Shown: positions 15,690 to 23,339, counted from the first letter of the stretch. The stretch: 64,000 nt of DNA from Microbacterium sp. 3J1 (GCF_001049495.1 NZ_CDWI01000009.1:62001-126000); one strand, 5' to 3'. Made by a program: numbers and translations. The notes: a model not told the origin generated them from the letters alone.

Positions 15690-15726
15690 GAAGACCGGCC
15701 TGCTCCTGCGGGAGAGGCCGGTCTTC
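15690..15726. terminator. Bidirectional terminator hairpin
   Basis: GAAGACCGGCC and GGCCGGTCTTC form a perfect 11-bp stem with a 15-base loop, between the convergent SRPBCC and DoxX genes. Confidence 0.8.
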
Positions 15727-15792
15727 TGCCGTGCGAGGCGGCTGCTCGGGAGTTGTCGAGCGGAGGGCGAAGCGGCCGGCGCGGACTGCAGG

Positions 15793-16182
15793 TCAGCGAC
15801 GAGCCGGACGCGTCGACCACAGCGCGAGCGCGACGAGAGCCGGCTGGAAGAACAGACGCACGAAGCGCTTGATCTCGGTGTTCAATCCGAATCCGTCGCG
15901 GTGATGCATCCACTGCGCGATGTTGCCGGGAAAGACGGCGACGAAGAACAGCGCCGCGATGACGCCGACCCGGCGACGATAGCGGTGCGCGAACAGGAGG
16001 GCGGAGCCGAGAGCGACCTCTGCCACGCCGGACGCGACGACGGTCGTGTCGGGATCCAGCGGCAGCGACTCGGGCACCTGTGCCTGGAACTCGTCGCGGG
16101 CGAACGTCAGGTGCGACACACCGGCGAAGACGAGTGACGAACCGAGGAAGAGACGACCGATCATGCGTGCGGTGTTCGACAT
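15793..16182 (-). CDS. DoxX-like small membrane protein
   Basis: A 129-residue protein with about four membrane helices: an N-terminal MIGRLFLGSSLVFAGVSHLTF, a second TTVVASGVAEVALGSALLF, then VGVIAALFFVAVFPGNIAQWMHH and a C-terminal helix. GVSHLTFARDEF and FPGNIAQWMHH resemble the DoxX/DoxX-like family, proteins loosely tied to redox or quinone chemistry. The ATG at 16182 lies 23 bp after the stop of the TetR gene, on the same strand, so the two are cotranscribed. Confidence 0.82.
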   Translation of the reverse strand: MSNTARMIGRLFLGSSLVFAGVSHLTFARDEFQAQVPESLPLDPDTTVVASGVAEVALGSALLFAHRYRRRVGVIAALFFVAVFPGNIAQWMHHRDGFGLNTEIKRFVRLFFQPALVALALWSTRPARR

Positions 16183-16205
16183 GCTGCGAGTGTACGCGCC
16201 GGACG

Positions 16206-16763
16206 TCAGCGAAGCATCGATCGCAGCAGACCGCCCGCCTCCTCCCGCGAGAGGCGGGTGAACATCGGCAGCGCGAGCACGTACCGACCGAAGACGAACC
16301 CGACGATCGCCGCTGCCATGCGCCGTGCGTGAGGGAGGCCGACGTCGTGCGCGAGCGGCTCGAAGACGGAGTTCTGGATGTAGTCGCTGATCGTCTCGGC
16401 GGCTCCTTCGCCCGAAGACAGGCGGCGGGCGAAGCCGGCGAGACGCGCCCCGTGCTCGGGGTGCTCCCACACCGCGAGGATGCCGTGCGCCAGCCGGTCG
16501 ACATCGATGCGGCCGGATTCGTCACGCGACAGCGCGATGACGTCGTGGGGTGCGGCGCGCAGGGCGATGGCCGCCGCGAGCAGGCCGTCGCGCGAGCCGA
16601 AGTGATAATTGACCAGCGTGTGACTGACACCCGCCTCGGCGGCGAGCTCACGGGAGGAGACGGAGACGAAGTCTCCCGCGTCGAAATGCCTCTGTGCAGC
16701 ATCCATCAGCCGTCGGCGTGCCGTGGGCTCCCCGCGCGGCCTCCCGCGTCTGTTATTGACCAT
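16206..16763 (-). CDS. TetR family transcriptional regulator
   Basis: A 185-residue repressor. The HTH is at residues 15-60 (TARRRLMDAAQRHFDAGDFVSVSSRELAAEAGVSHTLVNYHFGSRDGLLAAAI), followed by an all-helical ligand domain. It starts 38 bp from the divergent FAD monooxygenase, so the control region for both is within those 38 bp. The DoxX gene follows directly. Probably a local regulator of the monooxygenase and DoxX genes in response to an aromatic or other hydrophobic compound; ligand unknown. Confidence 0.9.
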   Translation of the reverse strand: MVNNRRGRPRGEPTARRRLMDAAQRHFDAGDFVSVSSRELAAEAGVSHTLVNYHFGSRDGLLAAAIALRAAPHDVIALSRDESGRIDVDRLAHGILAVWEHPEHGARLAGFARRLSSGEGAAETISDYIQNSVFEPLAHDVGLPHARRMAAAIVGFVFGRYVLALPMFTRLSREEAGGLLRSMLR

Positions 16764-16801
16764 GCTCGTATCGTCGCACCCGTTCGGCGCATGCTCTCTT
16801 C

Positions 16802-17986
16802 ATGAACACACGTATCGACACCGACTGCGTTGTCGTCGGGGGCGGGCCCGCGGGTCTCATGCTCGGTCTGCTGCTCGCCCGGCAGGGACTCCGGGTCACC
16901 GTGGCCGAGAAGCACGCCGACTTCCTGCGCGACTTCCGCGGGGACACGATCCACCCGTCCACTCAGGAGCTGCTCGCCGACCTCGGCCTACTCGACGAGT
17001 TCCTCGCCATGCCGCACGCCGACATGCCGCGCGTGACCCTCAGCTGGCACGGCACGGAGCTCACGCTGGCCGACTTCTCGCGCCTGCCGACCAGGCGGAA
17101 GGTGATGACGTTCATGCCGCAGTGGGACTTCCTCGACCTGCTCGCGGCGGCCGCGGGTCGCTACCCGGGCTTCCGGCTGCTGCGATCGACCCGCATCGAT
17201 GGCCTGGTGCGCGACGGCGAGCGGATCGTCGGCGTCACGGGCATCGACGCCGAGGGGCCGGTCGAGGTCAGGGCCCGACTCGTGATCGACGCCTCGGGGC
17301 GTGACTCGATGCTTCGGAAGCAGGCCGAGCTCGTCCCCACGGGGGTGGCGGCGGCCATGGACGTGCTGTGGTTCAGACTGCCCAAGAGCGAGGGCGAGAC
17401 CTACCCGTTCGTCCAGGCCGGCGCGGGCATGATCATCACCATCGACCGCGAGGACTTCTTCCAGATCGCGCACGTGATCCCCGCCGGCACCTGGACCGGA
17501 ACCGATCCGGACGTCGAGCGCATGAAGGAGCGCATCCGCGAGATCTCCCCGCGCCTCGGCGCGGCAGCCGCCCACCTCACGACCGGCGACGTGCACCTGC
17601 TGCGAGTGCGGCTGGAACGGCTGCGCCGGTGGTATCGAGAGGGGATGCTGTGCATCGGCGACGCCGCGCACGCGATGTCGCCCGCCGGCGGGGTGGGCAT
17701 CAACCTCGCGATCCAGGATGCTGTGGCCGCCGCCCGCATCCTCGCACCCGTGCTGAAGGACGGCACGCCGCAACCGGCGGATCTGCGGCGAGTCCAGCGC
17801 CGCCGCACCTGGCCCGTGCTCGTGACGCAGCGGGTGCAACGGGCGCTGCAGACTCCGTTGCTCTCCCGTCGCGAGCCCGGGGCGCCGCTCCCGATCCCGC
17901 TGCGGATGCTGCGCCGATACCCCGCGCTGACGCGCATCACCGGGCGCTTCGTCGGCCTCGGCGCCCGCCCCGAGAGCGTGCGGTGA
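16802..17986 (+). CDS. FAD-dependent monooxygenase (group A, PHBH-like)
   Basis: A 394-residue flavoprotein. The N-terminal dinucleotide motif is VVVGGGPAGLMLGLLLARQGLRV (residues 10-32), and GDAAHAMSPAGGVGINLAIQDA near residue 285 binds FAD. A long middle domain (LSWHGTELTLADFSRLP...) is the substrate-binding region. The middle DG motif reads ARLVIDASGRDS where many family members have DG, so it may belong to an oxidoreductase subgroup without hydroxylation. Likely acts on an aromatic or polyketide-like compound with NAD(P)H and oxygen. Divergent from a TetR regulator, which probably controls it. Confidence 0.88.
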   Translation: MNTRIDTDCVVVGGGPAGLMLGLLLARQGLRVTVAEKHADFLRDFRGDTIHPSTQELLADLGLLDEFLAMPHADMPRVTLSWHGTELTLADFSRLPTRRKVMTFMPQWDFLDLLAAAAGRYPGFRLLRSTRIDGLVRDGERIVGVTGIDAEGPVEVRARLVIDASGRDSMLRKQAELVPTGVAAAMDVLWFRLPKSEGETYPFVQAGAGMIITIDREDFFQIAHVIPAGTWTGTDPDVERMKERIREISPRLGAAAAHLTTGDVHLLRVRLERLRRWYREGMLCIGDAAHAMSPAGGVGINLAIQDAVAAARILAPVLKDGTPQPADLRRVQRRRTWPVLVTQRVQRALQTPLLSRREPGAPLPIPLRMLRRYPALTRITGRFVGLGARPESVR

Positions 17987-17993
17987 CGCCGTC

Positions 17994-18827
17994 TCAGATC
18001 AGGCGGCGAAGGGCCTCTTCGAGCGGGATGCCCTGCGCGTTCGCCCGGTCGGCGAGCCGGGCGTGCTCTTCGCCGCTCAACGTCACGCGCAGCTCGACAG
18101 GATCGGATGCCGGCTCGTCGTCGAGACCGTCGAACAGGTCGGATGCCTCGGCCCAGAGGGGTTCCGGGGCCAGCCGGGCAGCGTCGGCCTCGACCGCATC
18201 GGCCCAGGCGGCGTCATCGTCGCTCCGGCTCGCGGCGATGCTCGCGTCGCTCTGGCGGGAGGCGGCGCTCGCCGCGCCCTGACTGGAGGCGGCGCTCGCC
18301 GCGGGGGCGCCGGCGCCGGCCGCGATCGCCGCAGAGCCGGCCGCGGCCGCCCCGGCATCCGTCGCGAGGGTGAAGCCGGGACCCCGGCGAGGTTCCTGCT
18401 TCTGCTGGTACGCCTTCGCGGCGGCGTTCGCTCGTTCGTCCGCGGCCTCGTTCAGCGGGTGCCCGGCGTGGCCCTTGACCCACGAGAACTCGACATCGCG
18501 TCCGCGGATCGCCTCGTCGATGCCCTCGAGAAGCTCGCGGTTGAGCACCGGACCGCCGTCGGACTTGCGCCAGCCCTTGCGCTTCCACCCCGGCATCCAT
18601 TTCGTCACCGAGTCGATCACGTAGCGGCTGTCGCACTCGATCAGCAGCTTCTCGGAGATCCCGGCCGTCGCACGGAGCAGTTCGAGCACCGCCTGCAGCT
18701 CGCCCTGGTTGTTGGTGCCGTGGGGGGAACCGCCCGCCGCCCAGTTCGCGTCGTCGATGTACCAGGCCCACCCGTTGGGACCGGGATTGCCGAGGGCGGA
18801 GCCGTCTGCGGCGGCGGTGATCGTCAT
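17994..18827 (-). CDS. rnhA: RNase HI with C-terminal ribbon-helix-helix-like domain
   Basis: A 277-residue protein that removes RNA from RNA-DNA hybrids. Residues 1-140 are type 1 RNase H with the catalytic set Asp8 (AADGSALGNPGP), Glu43 (NNQGELQAVL), Asp66 (IECDSRYVIDS) and Asp130 (NEAADERAN), plus KGHAGHPLN. An Ala/Ser-rich linker (about 155-235) leads to PVELRVTLSGEEHARLADRANAQGIPLEEALRRLI, a pattern like a CopG/Arc ribbon-helix-helix. The E. coli enzyme is about 155 residues, so the extra 120 residues are unusual. Convergent with the monooxygenase gene, 7 bp apart. Confidence 0.92.
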   Translation of the reverse strand: MTITAAADGSALGNPGPNGWAWYIDDANWAAGGSPHGTNNQGELQAVLELLRATAGISEKLLIECDSRYVIDSVTKWMPGWKRKGWRKSDGGPVLNRELLEGIDEAIRGRDVEFSWVKGHAGHPLNEAADERANAAAKAYQQKQEPRRGPGFTLATDAGAAAAGSAAIAAGAGAPAASAASSQGAASAASRQSDASIAASRSDDDAAWADAVEADAARLAPEPLWAEASDLFDGLDDEPASDPVELRVTLSGEEHARLADRANAQGIPLEEALRRLI

Positions 18828-18867
18828 CCCTCAACCGTAGCCGGGGCGAGCGACAGCGCCGGAACGG

Positions 18868-19158
18868 TCAGCGGTCCTCGGGCTCGGGCTCGCGGTTCTC
18901 GGACTCTGGCTCCGGCTCGCGGTTGCCGTCCTCGGGCTCGGGCTCGCGGTTCTCGGTCGAGACGGCGGCCGGTGGTGTCGGTGCGACCGGGAACACGATC
19001 GACGTGACCGAGCTTCCCGACTCCAGTCGGAGGCCGAGCGACAGGGGGTCGACCGTCGGAGCCGTCTCCAGCACCTCTGCGTCGGAGCGCTCGAGCGGCT
19101 CGGACGGCAGCGTCCACTGCGTCTCTTCTTCTTCGGGGCGATGCTGGAACAATCCCAT
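18868..19158 (-). CDS. Hypothetical protein with acidic NREPEPE repeats
   Basis: A 96-residue protein. The N-terminal 65 residues (MGLFQHRPEEEETQWTLPSE...VDPLSLGLRLESGSSVTSIVFPVAPTPP) look like a small conserved actinobacterial protein. The last 30 residues are three units of (E)NREPEPE(D/S), very acidic and presumably disordered. The coding DNA shows the repeat directly (GCGGTTCTC-GG blocks alternating with CTCGGGCTC at 18880-18960). No function known. It lies 40 bp upstream of the RNase H gene on the same strand and may be cotranscribed. Confidence 0.65.
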   Translation of the reverse strand: MGLFQHRPEEEETQWTLPSEPLERSDAEVLETAPTVDPLSLGLRLESGSSVTSIVFPVAPTPPAAVSTENREPEPEDGNREPEPESENREPEPEDR

Positions 19159-19242
19159 GCGTCCCAGTCTGACTCCGCCCGGCCCGGCGCGCGGGGATTC
19201 ACACCGGATTGATCGGATGCCCGTCGGTCACTCGCCCGTTGG

Positions 19243-19587
19243 TCACTCGCCCGTGGGTGACTCGGTGCGGCGGAAGGTGAAGTACCCCGTCACGGCTCCG
19301 TGGTTGACCACGCCGGTGCCCGTGCTCAGCATGCGGGCCGAGGTCGTGGCGCCGGACTCGACGAACGTGTAGCCCGTGTGCTCGAGGCGCCAGCCGACGC
19401 GCTCGACCTCGCCGAGGAAGCATCCGACGCTCTCATTGGTGGTGAACTCGTTCTGCGCCGAGCCCCACGACGACGGCTCCCCGGTGAGTCGACTCACCTC
19501 GACCTGCAGGTGCAGCAGCACGTCGCCGCGTGCGCGGGCGTCGGCCGACAGCTGCAGCAGCCGCGTGGCCTCTTCGGATGTCAGCAT
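19243..19587 (-). CDS. Hypothetical protein, possibly DUF4177-like
   Basis: A 114-residue protein starting MLTSEEATRLLQLSADARARGDVLLHLQVEVSRLTGEPS. The later part, EVERVGWRLEHTGYTFVESGATTSARML...VTGYFTFRRTE, alternates strands and helices and has the GW.L pattern of DUF4177-like folds; this is weak. The start at 19587 has AAGGAGAGA upstream. At its 3' end the sequence GTCACTCGCCCGT is directly repeated (19227 and 19242), with the stop inside the second unit. It lies between the acidic protein gene and emfourin. Confidence 0.6.
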   Translation of the reverse strand: MLTSEEATRLLQLSADARARGDVLLHLQVEVSRLTGEPSSWGSAQNEFTTNESVGCFLGEVERVGWRLEHTGYTFVESGATTSARMLSTGTGVVNHGAVTGYFTFRRTESPTGE

Positions 19588-19688
19588 TCTTCTCTCCTTC
19601 GCGGATATGTCGGCGTCGCGGATGGTGGTGTCCCCGATGGCGGTGCCCGGATGTGGTCGCCGGCGGGCGCGGGCGTGTCGGTTCCTGG

Positions 19689-19997
19689 TCAGGAGGACGC
19701 AGCGGCGCGGACGGCTTCGACCAGATCGCGCCAGGGTCCGTCGAGAGCCGAATCGGGAAGCTCGCGTTCGTGCCGTTCCGACGGGGTCCGTGCGCGGATC
19801 AGCCACACGAAGCGGTCGGCGCCGGTGTCGTCATCCGCGTCGTCGTCCCAGGGGCAGCTGTCGATCATGGCGATCCAGTCGGAGGTCTCGGCCGGCTCGG
19901 GTTCGACCCGCCACTGCCGCCGGATGCCGGCGATGCCGCCCGACCTCACCACGGCGACGACGACCCTGTCGTCAGTCTGAGGTGCGCTCTCGCTCAT
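19689..19997 (-). CDS. Emfourin-like inhibitor of the adjacent M4 protease
   Basis: A 102-residue protein beginning MSESAPQTDDRVVVAVVRSGGIAGIRRQW; the RxGGIAGIRR segment near residues 17-28 is the hallmark of the emfourin family of protealysin inhibitors. It ends in LPDSALDGPWRDLVEAVRAA. The gene overlaps the end of the M4 protease gene by 26 bp, and GGGAG within that gene is 9 bp before the ATG at 19997 (an ATG at 20003 is also possible). Known emfourins bind tightly in the protease active site and are encoded in the same operon. The central acidic stretch DDDADDD is not in the canonical family. Confidence 0.85.
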   Translation of the reverse strand: MSESAPQTDDRVVVAVVRSGGIAGIRRQWRVEPEPAETSDWIAMIDSCPWDDDADDDTGADRFVWLIRARTPSERHERELPDSALDGPWRDLVEAVRAAASS

Positions 19998-21036
19998 CCT
20001 CATAGACTCCCACGGTCGTCCACGCGCGTCGAGCGGCGGCGGCCGTGGCCTCGTCGATCTCCGCAGCCGCGGCGAGCGTCGCATCGGCGAACTCCGTGAA
20101 CGTCGCCGTGCGAGAGAGTCCGCCCGTGAGCGCCCGGTACCAGACGACGCCCGCGACCTCCCACGCCTTGCCCCCGAGGTCGAGGGCGAACACTGCGAAC
20201 GCCCGGTTCGGGATGCCGGAGTTGATGTGCACTCCGCCGTTGTCCTCGGTCGTGCGGACGAAGTCGCTCATGTGCGCGGGCTGCGGGTCCTTGCCGAGCT
20301 CGTCGTCGTCATAGGCGGTGCCCGGCTCGATCATCGACCGCAGCGCCACGCCTTCGACCGCGTCGGTGAAGATCTCGGCGCCGATGAGCCAGTTCGCCTC
20401 GTCAGCCGTCTGGCCGAGGAGGTACTGCTCGGTCAGAGCGCCGAACACATCGGCGACGGACTCGTTGAGAGCGCCGGGCTGCCCCTGGTATTCGAGGTTC
20501 GCCGTGTGCTGGACGACTCCGTGGGCGAGCTCGTGGCCGATGACCGTCGTGGAACGGGTGAAGCCCTCGAAGACCTCGCCGTCGCCGTCGCCGAAGACCA
20601 TGCGCTCACCGTCCCAGAAGGCGTTGTCGTAGTCGACGCCGTAGTGCACTGTCGCGTCGAGCGGTGCGCCGGCATCGTCGAGGGAATTGCGGCCGAACGC
20701 GGTGAGGAGCAGCTCGAACGTCGCACCGAGCCCGTCGAAGGCCTCGTTGGCCGAGGGGTCGTCGACCGGCGGGTCGTCTTCACTGCGCACGACGGCTCCG
20801 GGGAGGGTCTGCGTGTTGCCGGCGTCGCTGATAGTGCGGTTCGGCGCGTCGGAGAGCTGCGCCACGAGGTCGCCGTTCTCGTCGATCGACAGGTCGATGC
20901 GGGCGCGGAACGGCGGTCTGCCGGCGGTCAGCGTCTGGCGCGCGGCGGCGGCGGCGCGGGGGTAGCGGCCGGACTCGGCGAGGCGCGCGAGCAGGTAGGA
21001 AGGGACGACTCCGTGAAGGGGGGTGTGGCTGCTCAT
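19972..21036 (-). CDS. Protealysin-type M4 metalloprotease
   Basis: A 354-residue zinc metalloprotease of the thermolysin family. The N-terminus MSSHTPLHGVVPSYLLARLAE is the short protealysin-type propeptide, not a signal peptide, so it is made as a cytoplasmic precursor or exported by an unusual route. Zinc/catalytic residues are His168, Glu169, His172 (VIGHELAHGVV), Glu192 (NESVAD) and the catalytic His270 (GGVHINSGIPNRAF). Its 3' end overlaps the emfourin gene, the organisation seen in protealysin operons. Propeptide and emfourin provide two levels of control of activity. Confidence 0.94.
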   Translation of the reverse strand: MSSHTPLHGVVPSYLLARLAESGRYPRAAAAARQTLTAGRPPFRARIDLSIDENGDLVAQLSDAPNRTISDAGNTQTLPGAVVRSEDDPPVDDPSANEAFDGLGATFELLLTAFGRNSLDDAGAPLDATVHYGVDYDNAFWDGERMVFGDGDGEVFEGFTRSTTVIGHELAHGVVQHTANLEYQGQPGALNESVADVFGALTEQYLLGQTADEANWLIGAEIFTDAVEGVALRSMIEPGTAYDDDELGKDPQPAHMSDFVRTTEDNGGVHINSGIPNRAFAVFALDLGGKAWEVAGVVWYRALTGGLSRTATFTEFADATLAAAAEIDEATAAAARRAWTTVGVYEDERERTSD

Positions 21037-21110
21037 GTTCAGACCCTACGCCGGGGGTCCGACGTCGGGCGAGCGATCGCGGGCCGCGCGGAGGCGGCTC
21101 TCCGCATCCG

Positions 21111-21214
21111 CGCGTGCAGTATTCAGCACGGATCGCCGGCCCGCAGCGGCGCATCCGCGTCGATCAGCGGGTCCCGGATCGCCCGCCGCCCGTCCTTGCT
21201 GAATCCTGCACGCG
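21111..21214. repeat. Dispersed inverted-repeat element, copy A (104 bp)
   Basis: The left end CGCGTGCAGTATTCAGCA (21111-21128) and right end TGCTGAATCCTGCACGCG (21197-21214) are inverted repeats with one mismatch over 18 bp. The interior is GC-rich and can also pair. It lies in the 243-bp gap between the divergent protease and SDR genes. Three related copies occur at 29185, 32656 and 57817. Confidence 0.85.
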
Positions 21215-21279
21215 CCCTCGCGGTCACCGCCCGCGGCCGCGCGGCGGAACCCCCAGGTTCCTCGCGTAAAATCGGCCCA

Positions 21280-22797
21280 ATGACCGCCGCCCCCGACGCC
21301 GCCCCCGACCTCGGCCCCGGCGTCGACCCCGACGACCTCGCCACCACGCTGCGCGTCCTCGCCGAGCTCCACCGGATCGACAATGAGCACCCCGACTTCG
21401 TCGCCGTCCGTCACGCGACCGCCGCGATGTTCAAGGCCGTCAAGCGCGTGCGCCGCAAGGAGATCCGCGACGCGATCGCCGAGGCCGACAAGGCCGTCGT
21501 CGCCCGCACCGCCACCGGCGCCCCCGACCGCATCGACGACGAGACCCGCGGCAACGATCTCGCGACGAGCGTCGTCGACGCCCCGATCGCCGGTGAGCTG
21601 CTCAAGCCCCGCAACTGCTACATCTGCAAGCAGCCGTACACGCTCGTCGACGCGTTCTATCACCAGCTCTGCCCCGACTGCGCGCGCTTCAGCCACGGCA
21701 AGCGCAACGCCCGCACCGACCTCACCGGCAAGCGCGCGCTGCTCACCGGCGGTCGCGCGAAGATCGGCATGCACATCGCGCTGCGGCTGCTGCGCGACGG
21801 CGCGCACACCACGATCACGACCCGATTCCCGCGCGACGCGGTCCGTCGGTTCTCGGCGCTGCCCGACTCCGCCGACTGGCTGCACCGCCTTCGCGTCGTG
21901 GGCATCGACCTCCGCGACCCCGCCCAGGTGATCGGCCTCGCCGACTCCGTCGCCGCGCAGGGCCCGCTCGACATCCTCATCAACAACGCCGCGCAGACCG
22001 TTCGGCGCTCGCCGGGGGCGTACTCGCTGCTGGCGGATGCCGAGCTGCAGCCACTTCCCGACGGTCCTCTGCCCGAGATGGAGACGTTCGGACACACCGC
22101 CGACCCGCATCCGCAGGCGCTGCAGGCGTCGGTCGACGCGCATCCGCTGCTGTCGGTCGCAGCCCTCGGCGGAACCGTCGCCGAGCAGGGCGGCCAGGCG
22201 CTGACGGCCGAAGACCTGGCGCGCCTCGCGATGGCCCCCGGATCGTCGTCGCTCGAGAAGCACGCCGACGGCACCGCGATCGACGCCGGCGGACTCGTGC
22301 CCGACGTCAACCGCGTGAACAGCTGGGTGCAGTCGATCGAGCAGGTGGATCCGCTCGAGATGCTCGAGGTGCAGCTGGCCAACACGACCGCGCCGTTCCT
22401 GCTCATCAGTCGGCTGCGTGCCTCGATGGCCGCCTCGCCTGCCCGGCGCACGTACGTGGTCAACGTCTCGGCGATGGAGGGGCAGTTCTCGCGCCGCTAC
22501 AAGGGGCCGGGTCACCCGCACACGAACATGGCGAAGGCCGCGCTGAACATGCTGACGCGCACGAGCGCGGGGGAGATGCTCGAGACCGACGGCATCCTGA
22601 TGACCGCCGTCGACACCGGATGGATCACGGACGAGCGTCCGCACTACACGAAGGTGCGCCTCGCGGAGGAGGGCTTCCACGCGCCGCTCGACCTCGTCGA
22701 CGGGGCGGCCCGCGTGTACGACCCGATCGTCCGCGGCGAGGCGGGCGAGGACATCCAGGGCGTCTTCCTGAAGGACTACGAGCCCAGCCCCTGGTGA
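21280..22797 (+). CDS. SDR protein with N-terminal zinc ribbon, atypical active site
   Basis: A 505-residue protein. Residues 1-100 are helical. Then CYIC (113-116) and CPDC (131-134) form a four-cysteine zinc ribbon. From about residue 148 it is an SDR Rossmann domain: KRALLTGGRAKIGMHIA, NNAAQTV at 235, and a C-terminal half with NVSAMEGQF. Where classical SDRs have YxxxK this protein has Thr415-N-M-A-Lys419 (HPHTNMAKAALNM), so the catalytic Tyr is missing. A long insert (about 250-340) separates the halves. TAAAAT 8 bp before the ATG and no ribosome site suggest a leaderless message. Substrate unknown. Confidence 0.85.
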   Translation: MTAAPDAAPDLGPGVDPDDLATTLRVLAELHRIDNEHPDFVAVRHATAAMFKAVKRVRRKEIRDAIAEADKAVVARTATGAPDRIDDETRGNDLATSVVDAPIAGELLKPRNCYICKQPYTLVDAFYHQLCPDCARFSHGKRNARTDLTGKRALLTGGRAKIGMHIALRLLRDGAHTTITTRFPRDAVRRFSALPDSADWLHRLRVVGIDLRDPAQVIGLADSVAAQGPLDILINNAAQTVRRSPGAYSLLADAELQPLPDGPLPEMETFGHTADPHPQALQASVDAHPLLSVAALGGTVAEQGGQALTAEDLARLAMAPGSSSLEKHADGTAIDAGGLVPDVNRVNSWVQSIEQVDPLEMLEVQLANTTAPFLLISRLRASMAASPARRTYVVNVSAMEGQFSRRYKGPGHPHTNMAKAALNMLTRTSAGEMLETDGILMTAVDTGWITDERPHYTKVRLAEEGFHAPLDLVDGAARVYDPIVRGEAGEDIQGVFLKDYEPSPW

Positions 22798-22818
22798 CCG
22801 GGTCGACGCCGGGCGCCG

Positions 22819-22903
22819 GTTCACCTGGCTGGCGATCGCACGGATGGCTGGCTGATCGGTCGGCTCGGGGCCGCCGAGGCGTACGGCGGCCAGCCAAGTG
22901 AAC
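22819..22903. repeat. 85-bp inverted-repeat element GTTCACCTGGCTGGC
   Basis: The left arm GTTCACCTGGCTGGC (22819-22833) pairs with GCCAGCCAAGTGAAC (22889-22903) with one mismatch. The 172-bp gap between the SDR and HxlR genes consists of this plus a further partial arm (GGCCACATGAAC, near 22932-22943). A 21-bp stretch starting in the left arm is identical to sequence inside kdpB (62549-62569). Confidence 0.8.
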
Positions 22904-22969
22904 GGGACGGGCCGCCCAGGCATGCGGCGGCCGGCCACATGAACAGGCGGGCCGGACGAGGCGGGCCGG

Positions 22970-23308
22970 CTACCGGGCGCGGATCTCGAGGTTCTCGGAC
23001 GCCCAGGTGCCCAGCTGATCGAGGATCGGCAGCAGGCCCTGCCCGCTCGCGGTGAGCGCGTACGACACCGTCACCGGAGGGCCGGCGTCGACCGTGCGCG
23101 CGACGAGCCCGGTCTCTGCGAGTTCGGCGAGCCGGTCGGAGAGCACGGTGTCGCTGATGCCGGAGACCGCGCGGCGGAGCGACACGAACGTCGAAGGTCC
23201 GCCGCCGAGCGACGACACGATCATGCCGTTCCATCGCTTGCCGAGCACGCTGAAGGCCAGTGTGACGGCGGCATCGCACACATGACGCTCCTCGTCGATC
23301 TCGGCCAT
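22970..23308 (-). CDS. HxlR family transcriptional regulator
   Basis: A 112-residue winged-helix regulator of the HxlR/MarR-like type. The N-terminal Cys (ERHVCDAAVTLAFSVLGKRWNGMIVSSL) is at residue 11 and the HTH reads SLRRAVSGISDTVLSDRLAELAETGLVART. YALTASGQGLLPILDQLGTWA closes the wing and dimerisation helix. HxlR regulators of this kind sense electrophiles or quinones and control neighbouring reductases. It is divergent from the azoreductase gene with 75 bp between, fitting that role; the single Cys is a candidate redox sensor. Confidence 0.92.
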   Translation of the reverse strand: MAEIDEERHVCDAAVTLAFSVLGKRWNGMIVSSLGGGPSTFVSLRRAVSGISDTVLSDRLAELAETGLVARTVDAGPPVTVSYALTASGQGLLPILDQLGTWASENLEIRAR

Positions 23309-23339
23309 GCCGCCATCATACCTGTGCTACGTTAACCCG

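Noticed and set aside
21046..22938. A 630-codon open frame on the minus strand opposite the zinc-ribbon SDR gene.
   Set aside because: It is the mirror of a strongly coding plus-strand gene. It has no domain-like sequence and runs through the repeat copy; such frames are expected at this GC content.
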